A stretch of DNA of 64,000 nucleotides, taken from NCBI GenBank assembly GCA_040954595.2, contig CM082591.2:3224001-3288000 (forward strand), read 5' to 3'. Source of the DNA: Balanoglossus misakiensis (lineage: Eukaryota; Hemichordata). The notes under the pieces were generated by a model. It was not told where the DNA came from and made no database searches. It saw only the letters and a program-made list of their open reading frames with translations. Positions within the stretch are counted from its first letter, which is position 1; the number at the start of each line of letters is the position of its first letter. The translations under genes were made by a program, and so were the position numbers. Below are positions 51,002-64,000 of this stretch, in pieces.

Positions 51002-54000
51002 TTCGACTTTGCGAATTTTCGAAATTTGGTCATTTTTTGAAAAAACCATGGGTTATAGCTCAGGAAAATGTTGAAAAATCGACGATTTTTCGACTTTGCG
51101 AATTTTCGAAATTTGGTCATTTTTTGAAAAAACCATGGGTTATAGCTCAGGAAAATGTTGAAAAATCGACGATTTTTCGACTTTGCGAATTTTCGAAATT
51201 TGGTCATTTTTTGAAAAAAACCATGGGTTATAGCTCAGGAAAATGTTGAAAAATCGACGATTTTTCGACTTTGCGAATTTTCGAAATTTGGTCATTTTTT
51301 GAAAAAACCATGGGTTATAGCTCAGGAAAATGTTGAAAAATCGACGATTTTTCGACTTTGCGAATTTTCGAAATTTGGTCATTTTTTGAAAAAACCATGG
51401 GTTATAGCTCAGGAAAATGTTGAAAAATCGACGATTTTTCGACTTTGCGAATTTTCGAAATTTGGTCATTTTTTGAAAAACCATGGGTTATAGCTCAGGA
51501 AAATGTTGAAAAATCGACGATTTTTCGACTTTGCGAATTTTCGAAATTTGGTCATTTTTTGAAAAAACCATGGGTTATAGCTCAGGAAAATGTTGAAAAA
51601 TCGACGATTTTTCGACTTTGCGAATTTTCGAAATTTGGTCATTTTTTGAAAAAACCATGGGTTATAGCTCAGGAAAATGTTGAAAAATCGACGATTTTTC
51701 GACTTTGCGAATTTTCGAAATTTGGTCATTTTTTGAAAAAACCATGGGTTATAGCTCAGGAAAATGTTGAAAAATCGACGATTTTTCGACTTTGCGAATT
51801 TTCGAAATTTGGTCATTTTTTGAAAAAACCATGGGTTATAGCTCAGGAAAATGTTGAAAAATCGACGATTTTTCGACTTTGCGAATTTTCGAAATTTGGT
51901 CATTTTTTGAAAAAACCATGGGTTATAGCTCAGGAAAATGTTGAAAAATCGACGATTTTTCGACTTTGCGAATTTTCGAAATTTGGTCATTTTTTGAAAA
52001 AACCATGGGTTATAGCTCAGGAAAATGTTGAAAAATCGACGATTTTTCGACTTTGCGAATTTTCGAAATTTGGTCATTTTTTGAAAAAACCATGGGTTAT
52101 AGCTCAGGAAAATGTTGAAAAATCGACGATTTTTCGACTTTGCGAATTTTCGAAATTTGGTCATTTTTTGAAAAAACCATGGGTTATAGCTCAGGAAAAT
52201 GTTGAAAAATCGACGATTTTTCGACTTTGCGAATTTTCGAAATTTGGTCATTTTTTGAAAAAACCATGGGTTATAGCTCAGGAAAATGTTGAAAAATCGA
52301 CGATTTTTCGACTTTGCGAATTTTCGAAATTTGGTCATTTTTTGAAAAAACCATGGGTTATAGCTCAGGAAAATGTTGAAAAATCGACGATTTTTCGACT
52401 TTGCGAATTTTCGAAATTTGGTCATTTTTTGAAAAAACCATGGGTTATAGCTCAGGAAAATGTTGAAAAATCGACGATTTTTCGACTTTGCGAATTTTCG
52501 AAATTTGGTCATTTTTTGAAAAAACCATGGGTTATAGCTCAGGAAAATGTTGAAAAATCGACGATTTTTCGACTTTGCGAATTTTCGAAATTTGGTCATT
52601 TTTTGAAAAAACCATGGGTTATAGCTCAGGAAAATGTTGAAAAATCGACGATTTTTCGACTTTGCGAATTTTCGAAATTTGGTCATTTTTTGAAAAAACC
52701 ATGGGTTATAGCTCAGGAAAATGTTGAAAAATCGACGATTTTTCGACTTTGCGAATTTTCGAAATTTGGTCATTTTTTGAAAAAACCATGGGTTATAGCT
52801 CAGGAAAATGTTGAAAAATCGACGATTTTTCGACTTTGCGAATTTTCGAAATTTGGTCATTTTTTGAAAAAACCATGGGTTATAGCTCAGGAAAATGTTG
52901 AAAAATCGACGATTTTTCGACTTTGCGAATTTTCGAAATTTGGTCATTTTTTGAAAAAACCATGGGTTATAGCTCAGGAAAATGTTGAAAAATCGACGAT
53001 TTTTCGACTTTGCGAATTTTCGAAATTTGGTCATTTTTTGAAAAAACCATGGGTTATAGCTCAGGAAAATGTTGAAAAATCGACGATTTTTCGACTTTGC
53101 GAATTTTCGAAATTTGGTCATTTTTTGAAAAAACCATGGGTTATAGCTCAGGAAAATGTTGAAAAATCGACGATTTTTCGACTTTGCGAATTTTCGAAAT
53201 TTGGTCATTTTTTGAAAAAACCATGGGTTATAGCTCAGGAAAATGTTGAAAAATCGACGATTTTTCGACTTTGCGAATTTTCGAAATTTGGTCATTTTTT
53301 GAAAAAACCATGGGTTATAGCTCAGGAAAATGTTGAAAAATCGACGATTTTTCGACTTTGCGAATTTTCGAAATTTGGTCATTTTTTGAAAAAACCATGG
53401 GTTATAGCTCAGGAAAATGTTGAAAAATCGACGATTTTTCGACTTTGCGAATTTTCGAAATTTGGTCATTTTTTGAAAAAACCATGGGTTATAGCTCAGG
53501 AAAATGTTGAAAAATCGACGATTTTTCGACTTTGCGAATTTTCGAAATTTGGTCATTTTTTGAAAAAACCATGGGTTATAGCTCAGGAAAATGTTGAAAA
53601 ATCGACGATTTTTCGACTTTGCGAATTTTCGAAATTTGGTCATTTTTTGAAAAAACCATGGGTTATAGCTCAGGAAAATGTTGAAAAATCGACGATTTTT
53701 CGACTTTGCGAATTTTCGAAATTTGGTCATTTTTTGAAAAAACCATGGGTTATAGCTCAGGAAAATGTTGAAAAATCGACGATTTTTCGACTTTGCGAAT
53801 TTTCGAAATTTGGTCATTTTTTGAAAAAACCATGGGTTATAGCTCAGGAAAATGTTGAAAAATCGACGATTTTTCGACTTTGCGAATTTTCGAAATTTGG
53901 TCATTTTTTGAAAAAACCATGGGTTATAGCTCAGGAAAATGTTGAAAAATCGACGATTTTTCGACTTTGCGAATTTTCGAAATTTGGTCATTTTTTGAAA

Positions 54001-55959
54001 AAACCATGGGTTATAGCTCAGGAAAATGTTGAAAAATCGACGATTTTTCGACTTTGCGAATTTTCGAAATTTGGTCATTTTTTGAAAAAACCATGGGTTA
54101 TAGCTCAGGAAAATGTTGAAAAATCGACGATTTTTCGACTTTGCGAATTTTCGAAATTTGGTCATTTTTTGAAAAAACCATGGGTTATAGCTCAGGAAAA
54201 TGTTGAAAAATCGACGATTTTTCGACTTTGCGAATTTTCGAAATTTGGTCATTTTTTGAAAAAACCATGGGTTATAGCTCAGGAAAATGTTGAAAAATCG
54301 ACGATTTTTCGACTTTGCGAATTTTCGAAATTTGGTCATTTTTTGAAAAAACCATGGGTTGTAGCTCAGGAAAATGTTGAAAAATCGACGATTTTTCGAC
54401 TTTGCGAATTTTCGAAATTTGGTCATTTTTTGAAAAAACCATGGGTTGTAGCTCAGGAAAATGTTGAAAAATCGACGATTTTTCGACTTTGCGAATTTTC
54501 GAAATTTGGTCATTTTTTGAAAAAACCATGGGTTATAGCTCAGGAAAATGTTGAAAAATCGACGATTTTTCGACTTTGCGAATTTTCGAAATTTGGTCAT
54601 TTTTTGAAAAAACCATGGGTTATAGCTCAGGAAAATGTTGAAAAATCGACGATTTTTCGACTTTGCGAATTTTCGAAATTTGGTCATTTTTTGAAAAAAA
54701 CCATGGGTTATATAGCTCAGGAAAATGTTGAAAAATCGACGATTTTTCGACTTTGCGAATTTTCGAAATTTGGTCATTTTTTGAAAAAACCATGGGTTAT
54801 AGCTCAGGAAAATGTTGAAAAATCGACGATTTTTCGACTTTGCGAATTTTCGAAATTTGGTCATTTTTTGAAAAAACCATGGGTCTATCAGGAAAATGTT
54901 GAAAAATCGACGATTTTTCGACTTTGCGAATTTTCGAAATTTGGTCATTTTTTGAAAAAAACCATGGGTTATAGCTCAGGAAAATGTTGAAAAATCGACG
55001 ATTTTTCGACTTTGCGAATTTTCGAAATTTGGTCATTTTTTGAAAAAACCATGGGTTATAGCTCAGGAAAATGTTGAAAAATCGACGATTTTTCGACTTT
55101 GCGAATTTTCGAAATTTGGTCATTTTTTGAAAAAACCATGGGTTATAGCTCAGGAAAATGTTGAAAAATCGACGATTTTTCGACTTTGCGAATTTTCGAA
55201 ATTTGGTCATTTTTTGAAAAAACCATGGGTTATAGCTCAGGAAAATGTTGAAAAATCGACGATTTTTCGACTTTGCGAATTTTCGAAATTTGGTCATTTT
55301 TTGAAAAAACCATGGGTTATAGCTCAGGAAAATGTTGAAAAATCGACGATTTTTCGACTTTGCGAATTTTCGAAATTTGGTCATTTTTTGAAAAAACCAT
55401 GGGTTATAGCTCAGGAAAATGTTGAAAAATCGACGATTTTTCGACTTTGCGAATTTTCGAAATTTGGTCATTTTTTGAAAAAACCATGGGTTATAGCTCA
55501 GGAAAATGTTGAAAAATCGACGATTTTTCGACTTTGCGAATTTTCGAAATTTGGTCATTTTTTGAAAAAACCATGGGTTATAGCTCAGGAAAATGTTGAA
55601 AAATCGACGATTTTTCGACTTTGCGAATTTTCGAAATTTGGTCATTTTTTGAAAAAACCATGGGTTATAGCTCAGGAAAATGTTGAAAAATCGACGATTT
55701 TTCGACTTTGCGAATTTTCGAAATTTGGTCATTTTTTGAAAAAACCATGGGTTATAGCTCAGGAAAATGTTGAAAAATCGACGATTTTTCGACTTTGCGA
55801 ATTTTCGAAATTTGGTCATTTTTTGAAAAAACCATGGGTTATAGCTCAGGAAAATGTTGAAAAATCGACGATTTTTCGACTTTGCGAATTTTCGAAATTT
55901 GGTCATTTTTTGAAAAAACCATGGGTTATAGCTCAGGAAAATGTTGAAAAATCGACGAT

Positions 55960-57420
55960 TTTTCGACATTGCGAATTTTCGAAATTTGGTCATTTTTTGA
56001 AAAAACCATGGGTTATAGCTCAGGAAAATGTTGAAAAATCGACGATTTTTCGACTTTGCGAATTTTCGAAATTTGGTCATTTTTTTGAAAAAACCATGGG
56101 TTATAGCTCAGGAAAATGTTGAAAAATCGACGATTTTTCGACTTTGCGAATTTTCGAAATTTGGTCATTTTTTGAAAAAACCATGGGTTATAGCTCAGGA
56201 AAATGTTGAAAAATCGACGATTTTTCGACTTTGCGAATTTTCGAAATTTGGTCATTTTTTGAAAAAAACATGGAAAATGTTGAAAAATGGACGATTTTTC
56301 GACTTTGCGAATTTTCGAAATTTGGTCATTTTTTGAAAAAACCATGGGTTATAGCTCAGGAAAATGTTGAAAAATCGACGATTTTTCGACTTTGCGAATT
56401 TTCGAAATTTGGTCATTTTTTGAAAAAATCATGGGTTATAGCTCAGGAAAATGTTGAAAAATCGACGATTTTTCGACTTTGCGAATTTTCGAAATTTGGT
56501 CATTTTTTGAAAAAACCATGGGTTATAGCTCAGGAAAATGTTGAAAAATCGACGATTTTTCGACTTTGCGAATTTTCGAAATTTGGTCATTTTTTGAAAA
56601 AACCATGGGTTATAGCTCAGGAAAATGTTGAAAAATCGACGATTTTTCGACATTGCGAATTTTCGAAATTTGGTCATTTTTTGAAAAAACCATGGGTTAT
56701 AGCTCAGGAAAATGTTGAAAAATCGACGATTTTTCGACTTTGCGAATTTTCGAAATTTGGTCATTTTTTTGAAAAAACCATGGGTTATAGCTCAGGAAAA
56801 TGTTGAAAAATCGACGATTTTTCGACTTTGCGAATTTTCGAAATTTGGTCATTTTTTGAAAAAACCATGGGTTATAGCTCAGGAAAATGTTGAAAAATCG
56901 ACGATTTTTCGACTTTGCGAATTTTCGAAATTTGGTCATTTTTTGAAAAAAACATGGAAAATGTTGAAAAATGGACGATTTTTCGACTTTGCGAATTTTC
57001 GAAATTTGGTCATTTTTTGAAAAAACCATGGGTTATAGCTCAGGAAAATGTTGAAAAATCGACGATTTTTCGACTTTGCGAATTTTCGAAATTTGGTCAT
57101 TTTTTGAAAAAATCATGGGTTATAGCTCAGGAAAATGTTGAAAAATCGACGATTTTTCGACTTTGCGAATTTTCGAAATTTGGTCATTTTTTGAAAAAAC
57201 CATGGGTTATAGCTCAGGAAAATGTTGAAAAATCGACGATTTTTCGACTTTGCGAATTTTCGAAATTTGGTCATTTTTTGAAAAAACCATGGGTTATAGC
57301 TCAGGAAAATGTTGAAAAATCGACGATTTTTCGACTTTGCGAATTTTCGAAATTTGGTCATTTTTTGAAAAAACCATGGGTTATAGCTCAGGAAAATGTT
57401 GAAAAATCGACGATTTTTCG
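55960..57420. repeat. Higher-order repeat in subarray B, 684-bp period
   Basis: Rare variants recur 684 bases apart: CGACATTGCG at 55964 and 56648, the shortened AACATGGAAAATG monomer at about 56270 and 56954, and AAAATCATGGG at about 56427 and 57111. A third CGACATTGCG occurs 771 bases later (684 plus one monomer). Confidence 0.85.
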
Positions 57421-57720
57421 ACATTGCGAATTTTCGAAATTTGGTCATTTTTTGAAAAAACCATGGGTTATAGCTCAGGAAAATGTTGAAAAATCGACGA
57501 TTTTTCGACTTTGCGAATTTTCGAAATTTGGTCATTTTTTGAAAAAACCATGGGTTATAGCTCAGGAAAATGTTGAAAAATCGACGATTTTTCGACTTTG
57601 CGAATTTTCGAAATTTGGTCATTTTTTGAAAAAACCATGGGTTATAGCTCAGGAAAATGTTGAAAAATCGACGATTTTTCGACTTTGCGAATTTTCGAAA
57701 TTTGGTCATTTTTTAAAAAA

Positions 57721-60700
57721 ACCATGGGTTATAGCTCATGAAAATCATCCAGAAATGTCAATTTATCGATTTTGCGAAATTTCAAAATTTGGTGGTTTTT
57801 CGACAAAAACCATGGGTTATAGCTCATGAAAATCATCCAGAAATGTCAATTTTTCGACTTCGCGAAAATTCAAAATTTGGTGGTTTTTCGACAAAAACCA
57901 TGGGTTATAGCTCATGAAAATCATCCAGAAATGTCAATTTTTCGACTTCGCGAAATTTCAAAATTTGGTGGTTTTTCGACAAAAACCATGGGTTATAGCT
58001 CATGAAAATCACCCAGAAATGTCAATTTTTTCACTTCGCGAAATTTCAAAATTTGGTGGTTTTTCGACAAAAACCATGGGTTATAGCTCATGAAAATCAC
58101 CCAAAAATGTCAATTTTTCGACTTAGCGAAATTTCAAAATTTGGTGGTTTTTCGACAAAAACCATGGGTTATAGCTCATGAAAATCTCCCAGAAATGTCA
58201 ATTTTTCGACTTCGCGAAATTTCAAAATTTGGTGGTTTTTCGACAAAAACCTATGGGTTATAGCTCATGAAAATCATGCAGAAATGTCAATTTTTCGACT
58301 TCGCGAAATTTCAAAATTTGGTGGTTTTTCGACAAAAACCATGGGTTATAGCTCATGAAAATCGCCCAGAAATGTCAATTTTTCGACTTCGCGAAATTTC
58401 AAAATTTGGTGGTTTTTCGACAAAAACCATGGGTTATAGCTCATGAAAATCACCCAGAAATGTCAATTTTTCGACTTCGCGAAATTTCAAAATTTGGTGG
58501 TTTTTCGACAAAAACCATGGGTTATAGCTCATGAAAATCATGCAGAAATGTCAATTTTTCGACTTCGCGAAATTTCAAAATTTGGTGGTTTTTCGACAAA
58601 AACCATAGGTTATAGCTCATGAAAATCACCCAGAAATGTCAATTTTTCGACTTCGCGAAATTTCAAAATTTGGTGGTTTTTCGACAAAAACCATGGGTTA
58701 TAGCTCATGAAAATCACCCAGAAATGTCAATTTTTCGACTTCGCGAAATTTCAAAATTTGGTGGTTTTTCGACAAAAACCATGGGTTATAGCTCATGAAA
58801 ATCATCCAGAAATGTCAATTTTTCGACTTCGCGAAATTTCAAAATTTGGTGGTTTTTCGACAAAAACCATGGGTTATAGCTCATGAAAATCACCCAGAAA
58901 TGTCAATTTTTCGACTTCGCGAAATTTCAAAATTTGGTGGTTTTTCGACAAAAACCATGGGTTATAGCTCATGAAAATCACCCAGAAATGTCAATTTTTT
59001 CGACTTCGCGAAATTTCAAAATTTGGTGGTTTTTCGACAAAAACCATGGGTTATAGCTCATGAAAATCATCCAGAAATGTCAATTTTTCGACTTCGCGAA
59101 ATTTCAAAATTTGGTGGTTTTTCGACAAAAACCATGGGTAATAGCTCATGAAAATCACCCAGAAATGTCAATTTTTCGACTTCGCGAAATTTCAAAATTT
59201 GGTGTTTTTTCGACAAAAACCATGGGTTATAGCTCATGAAAATCATCCAGAAATGTCAATTTTTCGACTTCGCGAAATTTCAAAATTTGGTGGTTTTTCG
59301 ACAAAAACCATGGGTTATAGCTCATGAAAATCATCCAGATATGTCAATTTTTCGACTTCGCGAAATTTCAAAATTTGGTGGTTTTTCGACAAAAACCATG
59401 GGTTATAGCTCATTAAAATCACCCAGAAATGTCAATTTTTCGACTTCGCGAAATTTCAAAATTTGGTGGTTTTTCGACAAAAACCATGGGTTATAGCTCA
59501 TGAAAATCATCCAGAAATGTCAATTTTTCGACTTCGCGAAATTTCAAAATTTGGTGGTTTTTCGACAAAAACCATGGGTTATAGCTCATGAAAATCACCC
59601 AGAAATGTCAATTTTTCGACTTCTCGAAATTTCAAAATTTGGTGGTTTTTCGACAAAAACCATGGGTTATAGCTCATGAAAATCATCCAGAAATGTCAAT
59701 TTTTCGACTTCGCGAAATTTCAAAATTTGGTGGTTTTTCGACAAAAACCATGGGTTATAGCTCATGAAAATCATCCAGAAATGTCAATTTTTCGACTTCG
59801 CCAAATTTCAAAATTTGGTGGTTTTTCGACAAAAACCATGGGTTATAGCTCATGAAAATCATCCAGAAATGTCAATTTTTCGACTTCGCGAAATTTCAAA
59901 ATTTGGTGGTTTTTCGACAAAAACCATGGGTTATAGCTCATGAAAATCATCCAGAAATGTCAATTTTTCGACTTCGCGAAATTTCAAAATTTGGTGGTTT
60001 TTCGACAAAAACCATGGGTTATAGCTCATGAAAATCATCCAGAAATGTCAATTTTTCGACTTCGCGAAATTTCAAAATTTGGTGGTTTTTCGACAAAAAC
60101 CATGGGTTATAGCTCATGAAAATCATCCAGAAATGTCAATTTTTCGACTTCGCGAAATTTCAAAATTTGGTGGTTTTTCGAAAAAAACCATGGGTTATAG
60201 CTCATGAAAATCATCCAGAAATGTCAATTTTTCGACTTCGCGAAATTTCAAAATTTGGTGGTTTTTCGACAAAAACCATGGGTTATAGCTCATGAAAATC
60301 ATCCAGAAATGCCAATTTTTCGACTTCGCGAAATTTCAAAATTTGGTGGTTTTTCGACAAAAACCATGGGTTATAGCTCATGAAAATCACCCAGAAATGT
60401 CAATTTTTCGACTTCGCGAAATTTCAAAATTTGGTGGTTTTTCGACAAAAACCATGGGTTATAGCTCATGAAAATCATCCAGAAATGTCAATTTTTCGAC
60501 TTCGCGAAATTTCAAAATTTGGTGGTTTTTCGACAAAAACCATGGGTTATAGCTCATGAAAATCATCCAGAAATGTCAATTTTTCGACTTCGCGAAATTT
60601 CAAAATTTGGTGGTTTTTCGACAAAAACCATGGGTTATAGCTCATGAAAATCATCCAGAAATGTCCATTTTTCGACTTCGCGAAATTTCAAAATTTGGTG

Positions 60701-63700
60701 GTTTTTCGACAAAAACCATGGGTTATAGCTCATGAAAATCATCCAGAAATGTCAATTTTTCGACTTCGCGAAATTTCAAAATTTGGTGGTTTTTCGACAA
60801 AAACCATGGGTTATAGCTCATGAAAATCATCCAGAAATGTCAATTTTTCGACTTCGCGAAATTTCAAAATTTGGTGGTTTTTCGACAAAAACCATGGGTT
60901 ATAGCTCATGAAAATCATCCAGAAATGTCAATTTTTCGACTTCGCGAAATTTCAAAATTTGGTGGTTTTTCGACAAAAACCATGGGTTATAGCTCATGAA
61001 AATCATCCAGATATGTCAATTTTTCGACTTCGCGAAATTTCAAAATTTGGTGGTTTTTCGACAAAAACCATGGGTTATAGCTCATGAAAATCACCCAGAA
61101 ATGTCAATTTTTCGACTTCGCGAAATTTCAAAATTTGGTGGTTTTTCGACAAAAACCATGGGTTATAGCTCATGAAAATCATCCAGAAATGTCAATTTTT
61201 CGACTTCGCGAAATTTCAAAATTTGGTGGTTTTTCGACAAAAACCATGGGTTATAGCTCATGAAAATCATCCAGAAATGTTAATTTTTCGACTTCGCGAA
61301 ATTTCAAAATTTGGTGGTTTTTCGACAAAAACCATGGGTTATAGCTCATGAAAATCATCCAGAAATGTCAATTTTTCGACTTCGCGAAATTTCAAAATTT
61401 GGTGGTTTTTCGAAAAAAACCATGGGTTATAGCTCATGAAAATCATCCAGAAATGTCAATTTTTCGACTTCGCGAAATTTCAAAATTTGGTGGTTTTTCG
61501 ACAAAAACCATGGGTTATAGCTCATGAAAATCATCCATAAATGTCAATTTTTCGACTTCGCGAAATTTCAAAATTTGGTGGTTTTTCGACAAAAACCATG
61601 GGTTATAGCTCATGAAAATCATCCAGAAATGTCAATTTTTCGACTTCGCGAAATTTCAAAATTTGGTGGTTTTTCGACAAAAACCATGCGTTATAGCTCA
61701 TGAAAATCATCCAGAAATGTCAATTTTTCGACTTCGCGAAATTTCAAAATTTGGTGGTTTTTCGACAAAAACCATGGGTTATAGCTCATGAAAATCATCC
61801 AGAAATGTCAATTTTTCGACTTCGCGAAATTTCAAAATTTGGTGGTTTTTCGACAAAAACCATGGGTTATAGCTCATGAAAATCACCCAGAAATGTCAAT
61901 TTTTCGACTTCGCGAAATTTCAAAATTTGGTGGTTTTTCGACAAAAACCATGGGTTATAGCTCATGAAAATCACCCAGAAATGTCAATTTTTCGACTTCG
62001 CGAAATTTCAAAATTTGGTGGTTTTTCGACAAAAACCATGGGTTATAGCTCATGAAAATCATCCAGAAATGTTAATTTTTCGACTTCGCGAAATTTCAAA
62101 ATTTGGTGGTTTTTCGACAAAAACCATGGGTTATAGCTCATGAAAATCATCCAGAAATGTCAATTTTTCGACTTCGCGAAATTTCAAAATTTGGTGGTTT
62201 TTCGAAAAAAACCATGGGTTATAGCTCATGAAAATCATCCAGAAATGTCAATTTTTCGACTTCGCGAAATTTCAAAATTTGGTGGTTTTTCGACAAAAAC
62301 CATGGGTTATAGCTCATGAAAATCATCCATAAATGTCAATTTTTCGACTTCGCGAAATTTCAAAATTTGGTGGTTTTTCGACAAAAACCATGGGTTATAG
62401 CTCATGAAAATCATCCAGAAATGTCAATTTTTCGACTTCGCGAAATTTCAAAATTTGGTGGTTTTTCGACAAAAACCATGCGTTATAGCTCATGAAAATC
62501 ATCCAGAAATGTCAATTTTTCGACTTCGCGAAATTTCAAAATTTGGTGGTTTTTCGACAAAAACCATGGGTTATAGCTCATGAAAATCATCCAGAAATGT
62601 CAATTTTTCGACTTCGCGAAATTTCAAAATTTGGTGGTTTTTCGACAAAAACCATGGGTTATAGCTCATGAAAATCACCCAGAAATGTCAATTTTTCGAC
62701 TTCGCGAAATTTCAAAATTTGGTGGTTTTTCGACAAAAACCATGGGTTATAGCTCATGAAAATCACCCAGAAATGTCAATTTTTCGACTTCGCGAAATTT
62801 CAAAATTTGGTGGTTTTTCGACAAAAACCATGGGTTATAGCTCATGAAAATCACCCAGAAATGACAATTTTTCGACTTCGCGAAATTTCAAAATTTGGTG
62901 GTTTTTCGACAAAAACCATGGGTAATAGCTCATGAAAATCACCCAGAAATGTCAATTTTTCGACCTCGCGAAATTTCAAAATTTGGTGGTTTTTCGACAA
63001 AAACCATGGGTTATAGCTCATGAAAATCATCCAGAAATGTCAATTTTTCGACTTCGCGAAATTTCAAAATTTGGTGGTTTTTCGACAAAAACCATGGGTT
63101 ATAGCTCATGAAAATCATCCAGATATGTCAATTTTTCGACTTCGCGAAATTTCAAAATTTGGTGGTTTTTCGACAAAAACCATGGGTTATAGCTCATGAA
63201 AATCACCCAGAAATGTCAATTTTTCGACTTCGCGAAATTTCAAAATTTGGTGGTTTTTCGACAAAAACCATGGGTTATAGCTCATGAAAATCACCCAGAA
63301 ATGTCAATTTTTCGACTTCGCGAAATTTCAAAATTTGGTGGTTTTTCGACAAAAACCATGGGTTATAGCTCATGAAAATCATCCAGAAATGTCAATTTTT
63401 CGACTTCGCGAAATTTCAAAATTTGGTGGTTTTTCGACACAAACCATGGGTTATAGCTCATGAAAATCATCCAGAAATGTTAATTTTTCGACTTCGCGAA
63501 ATTTCAAAATTTGGTGGTTTTTCGACAAAAACCATGGGTTATAGCTCATGAAAATCATCCAGAAATGTCAATTTTTCGACTTCGCGAAATTTCAAAATTT
63601 GGTGGTTTTTCGACAAAAACCATGGGTTATAGCTCATGAAAATCATCCAGAAATGTCAATTTTTCGACTTCGCGAAATTTCAAAATTTGGTGGTTTTTCG

Positions 63701-64000
63701 ACAAAAACCATGGGTTATAGCTCATGAAAATCATCCAGAAATGTCATTTTTTCGACTTCGCGAAATTTCAAAATTTGGTGGTTTTTCGACAAAAACCATG
63801 GGTTATAGCTCATGAAAATCATCCAGAAATGTCAATTTTTCGACTTCGCGAAATTTCAAAATTTGGTGGTTTTTCGACAAAAACCATGGGTTATAGCTCA
63901 TGAAAATCATCCAGAAATGTCAATTTTTCGACTTCGCGAAATTTCAAAATTTGGTGGTTTTTCGACAAAAACCATGGGTTATAGCTCATGAAAATCACCC
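57721..64000. repeat. Satellite subarray C, 88-bp monomers (continues past the window)
   Basis: About 71 monomers of 88 bp with CATGGGTTATAGCTCATG, ATCCAGAAATGTCAATTTTT, CGACTTCGCGAAATTTC and GGTGGTTTTTCGACAAAAAC. They share register and orientation with subarray B. The unit at about 57721-57808 is intermediate (TTTATCGATTTTGCG). The array is open at the right edge. Confidence 0.96.
61270..62855. repeat. Higher-order repeat in subarray C, nine monomers (792 bp), two copies
   Basis: Private variants repeat exactly 792 bases apart: GTTAATTTTT at 61279 and 62071, CGAAAAAAACC at 61411 and 62203, CCATAAATG at 61536 and 62328, CCATGCG at 61689 and 62481. Similarity ends on both sides of the pair, so it is a local tandem duplication of nine monomers. 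Confidence 0.88.

Larger units (their letters stand above)
47957..57720. repeat. Satellite subarray B, 87-bp monomers
   Basis: About 112 tandem monomers of 87 bp. Each contains CCATGGGTTATAGCTCAGG, AAAAATCG-A-CGATTTTT (near-perfect palindrome), CTTTGCGAATTTTCG and GGTCATTTTTTG. From about 51490 to 54340 roughly 33 units in a row look the same by eye. Units near the gap (47957-49000) carry many one-base indels. Because 87 is divisible by three, the array is open for over 1,100 codons on both strands (51445-54990 + and 51466-54948 -). Confidence 0.96.

Noticed and set aside
51445-54990. A 1,181-codon repeat protein
   Set aside because: The frame is open on both strands only because 87 is divisible by three, with no codon-position bias, splice context or promoter.
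47957-64000. CRISPR-like regular repeats
   Set aside because: Monomers are contiguous without unique spacers, in a spliced eukaryotic context with no cas genes; this is satellite DNA.

Overview
This window is animal nuclear DNA. The coding signal is split into short exons with GT-AG borders, and the encoded modules are metazoan extracellular ones (CUB, NIDO, EGF, HYR, VWD/C8/TIL, C-type lectin). Three multi-exon genes have a TATA box placed correctly for a 5' UTR exon. AT-rich introns of a few hundred bases and large HYR/EGF/CTLD mosaics would fit an invertebrate deuterostome such as a lancelet, but the species cannot be fixed from sequence alone. No bacterial, phage or CRISPR features are present.

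Layout, with all genes on the minus strand. (1) 1-3225: 5' part of a secreted CUB-NIDO-EGF protein (gene A), running off the left edge. (2) 4830-29424: a very large secreted mosaic gene (gene B). I could reconstruct 68 coding exons in continuous frame, giving about 3,086 residues: signal peptide, CUB, NIDO, 7 EGF, 3 HYR, VWD-C8-TIL, 21 further HYR, and a C-terminal C-type lectin domain. (3) 31907-36392: a complete 8-EGF plus C-type lectin gene (gene C1). (4) 37429-39219: a smaller complete relative with 2 EGF-like modules and a degenerate lectin-like domain (gene C2). (5) 41617-42558: a single-exon class A (rhodopsin-like) GPCR. (6) 42897-64000: a satellite block of 87/88-bp monomers in three subfamilies, with an orientation flip near each end of the first subarray, a 100-N gap, and two short insertions that look like leftover PacBio barcoded adapter.

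The most interesting signal is inside gene B. Each of the 20 introns between consecutive HYR exons of the C-terminal array contains a candidate 6-nt micro-exon (AG, then a hexamer of form NNGAYR, then GTRAGT). Each keeps the phase 1-1 frame and restores the Asp of the canonical D-x-x-P-P start of the following HYR domain, a residue missing from the HYR exons themselves. Twelve of the HYR exons and their introns form a near-identical ~532-bp tandem repeat, so the domain number may vary between alleles.

Genes A, B, C1 and C2 look like a local cluster of secreted, disulfide-rich adhesion or recognition proteins that grew by tandem and exon duplication. Their partners and biological role cannot be read from the sequence.
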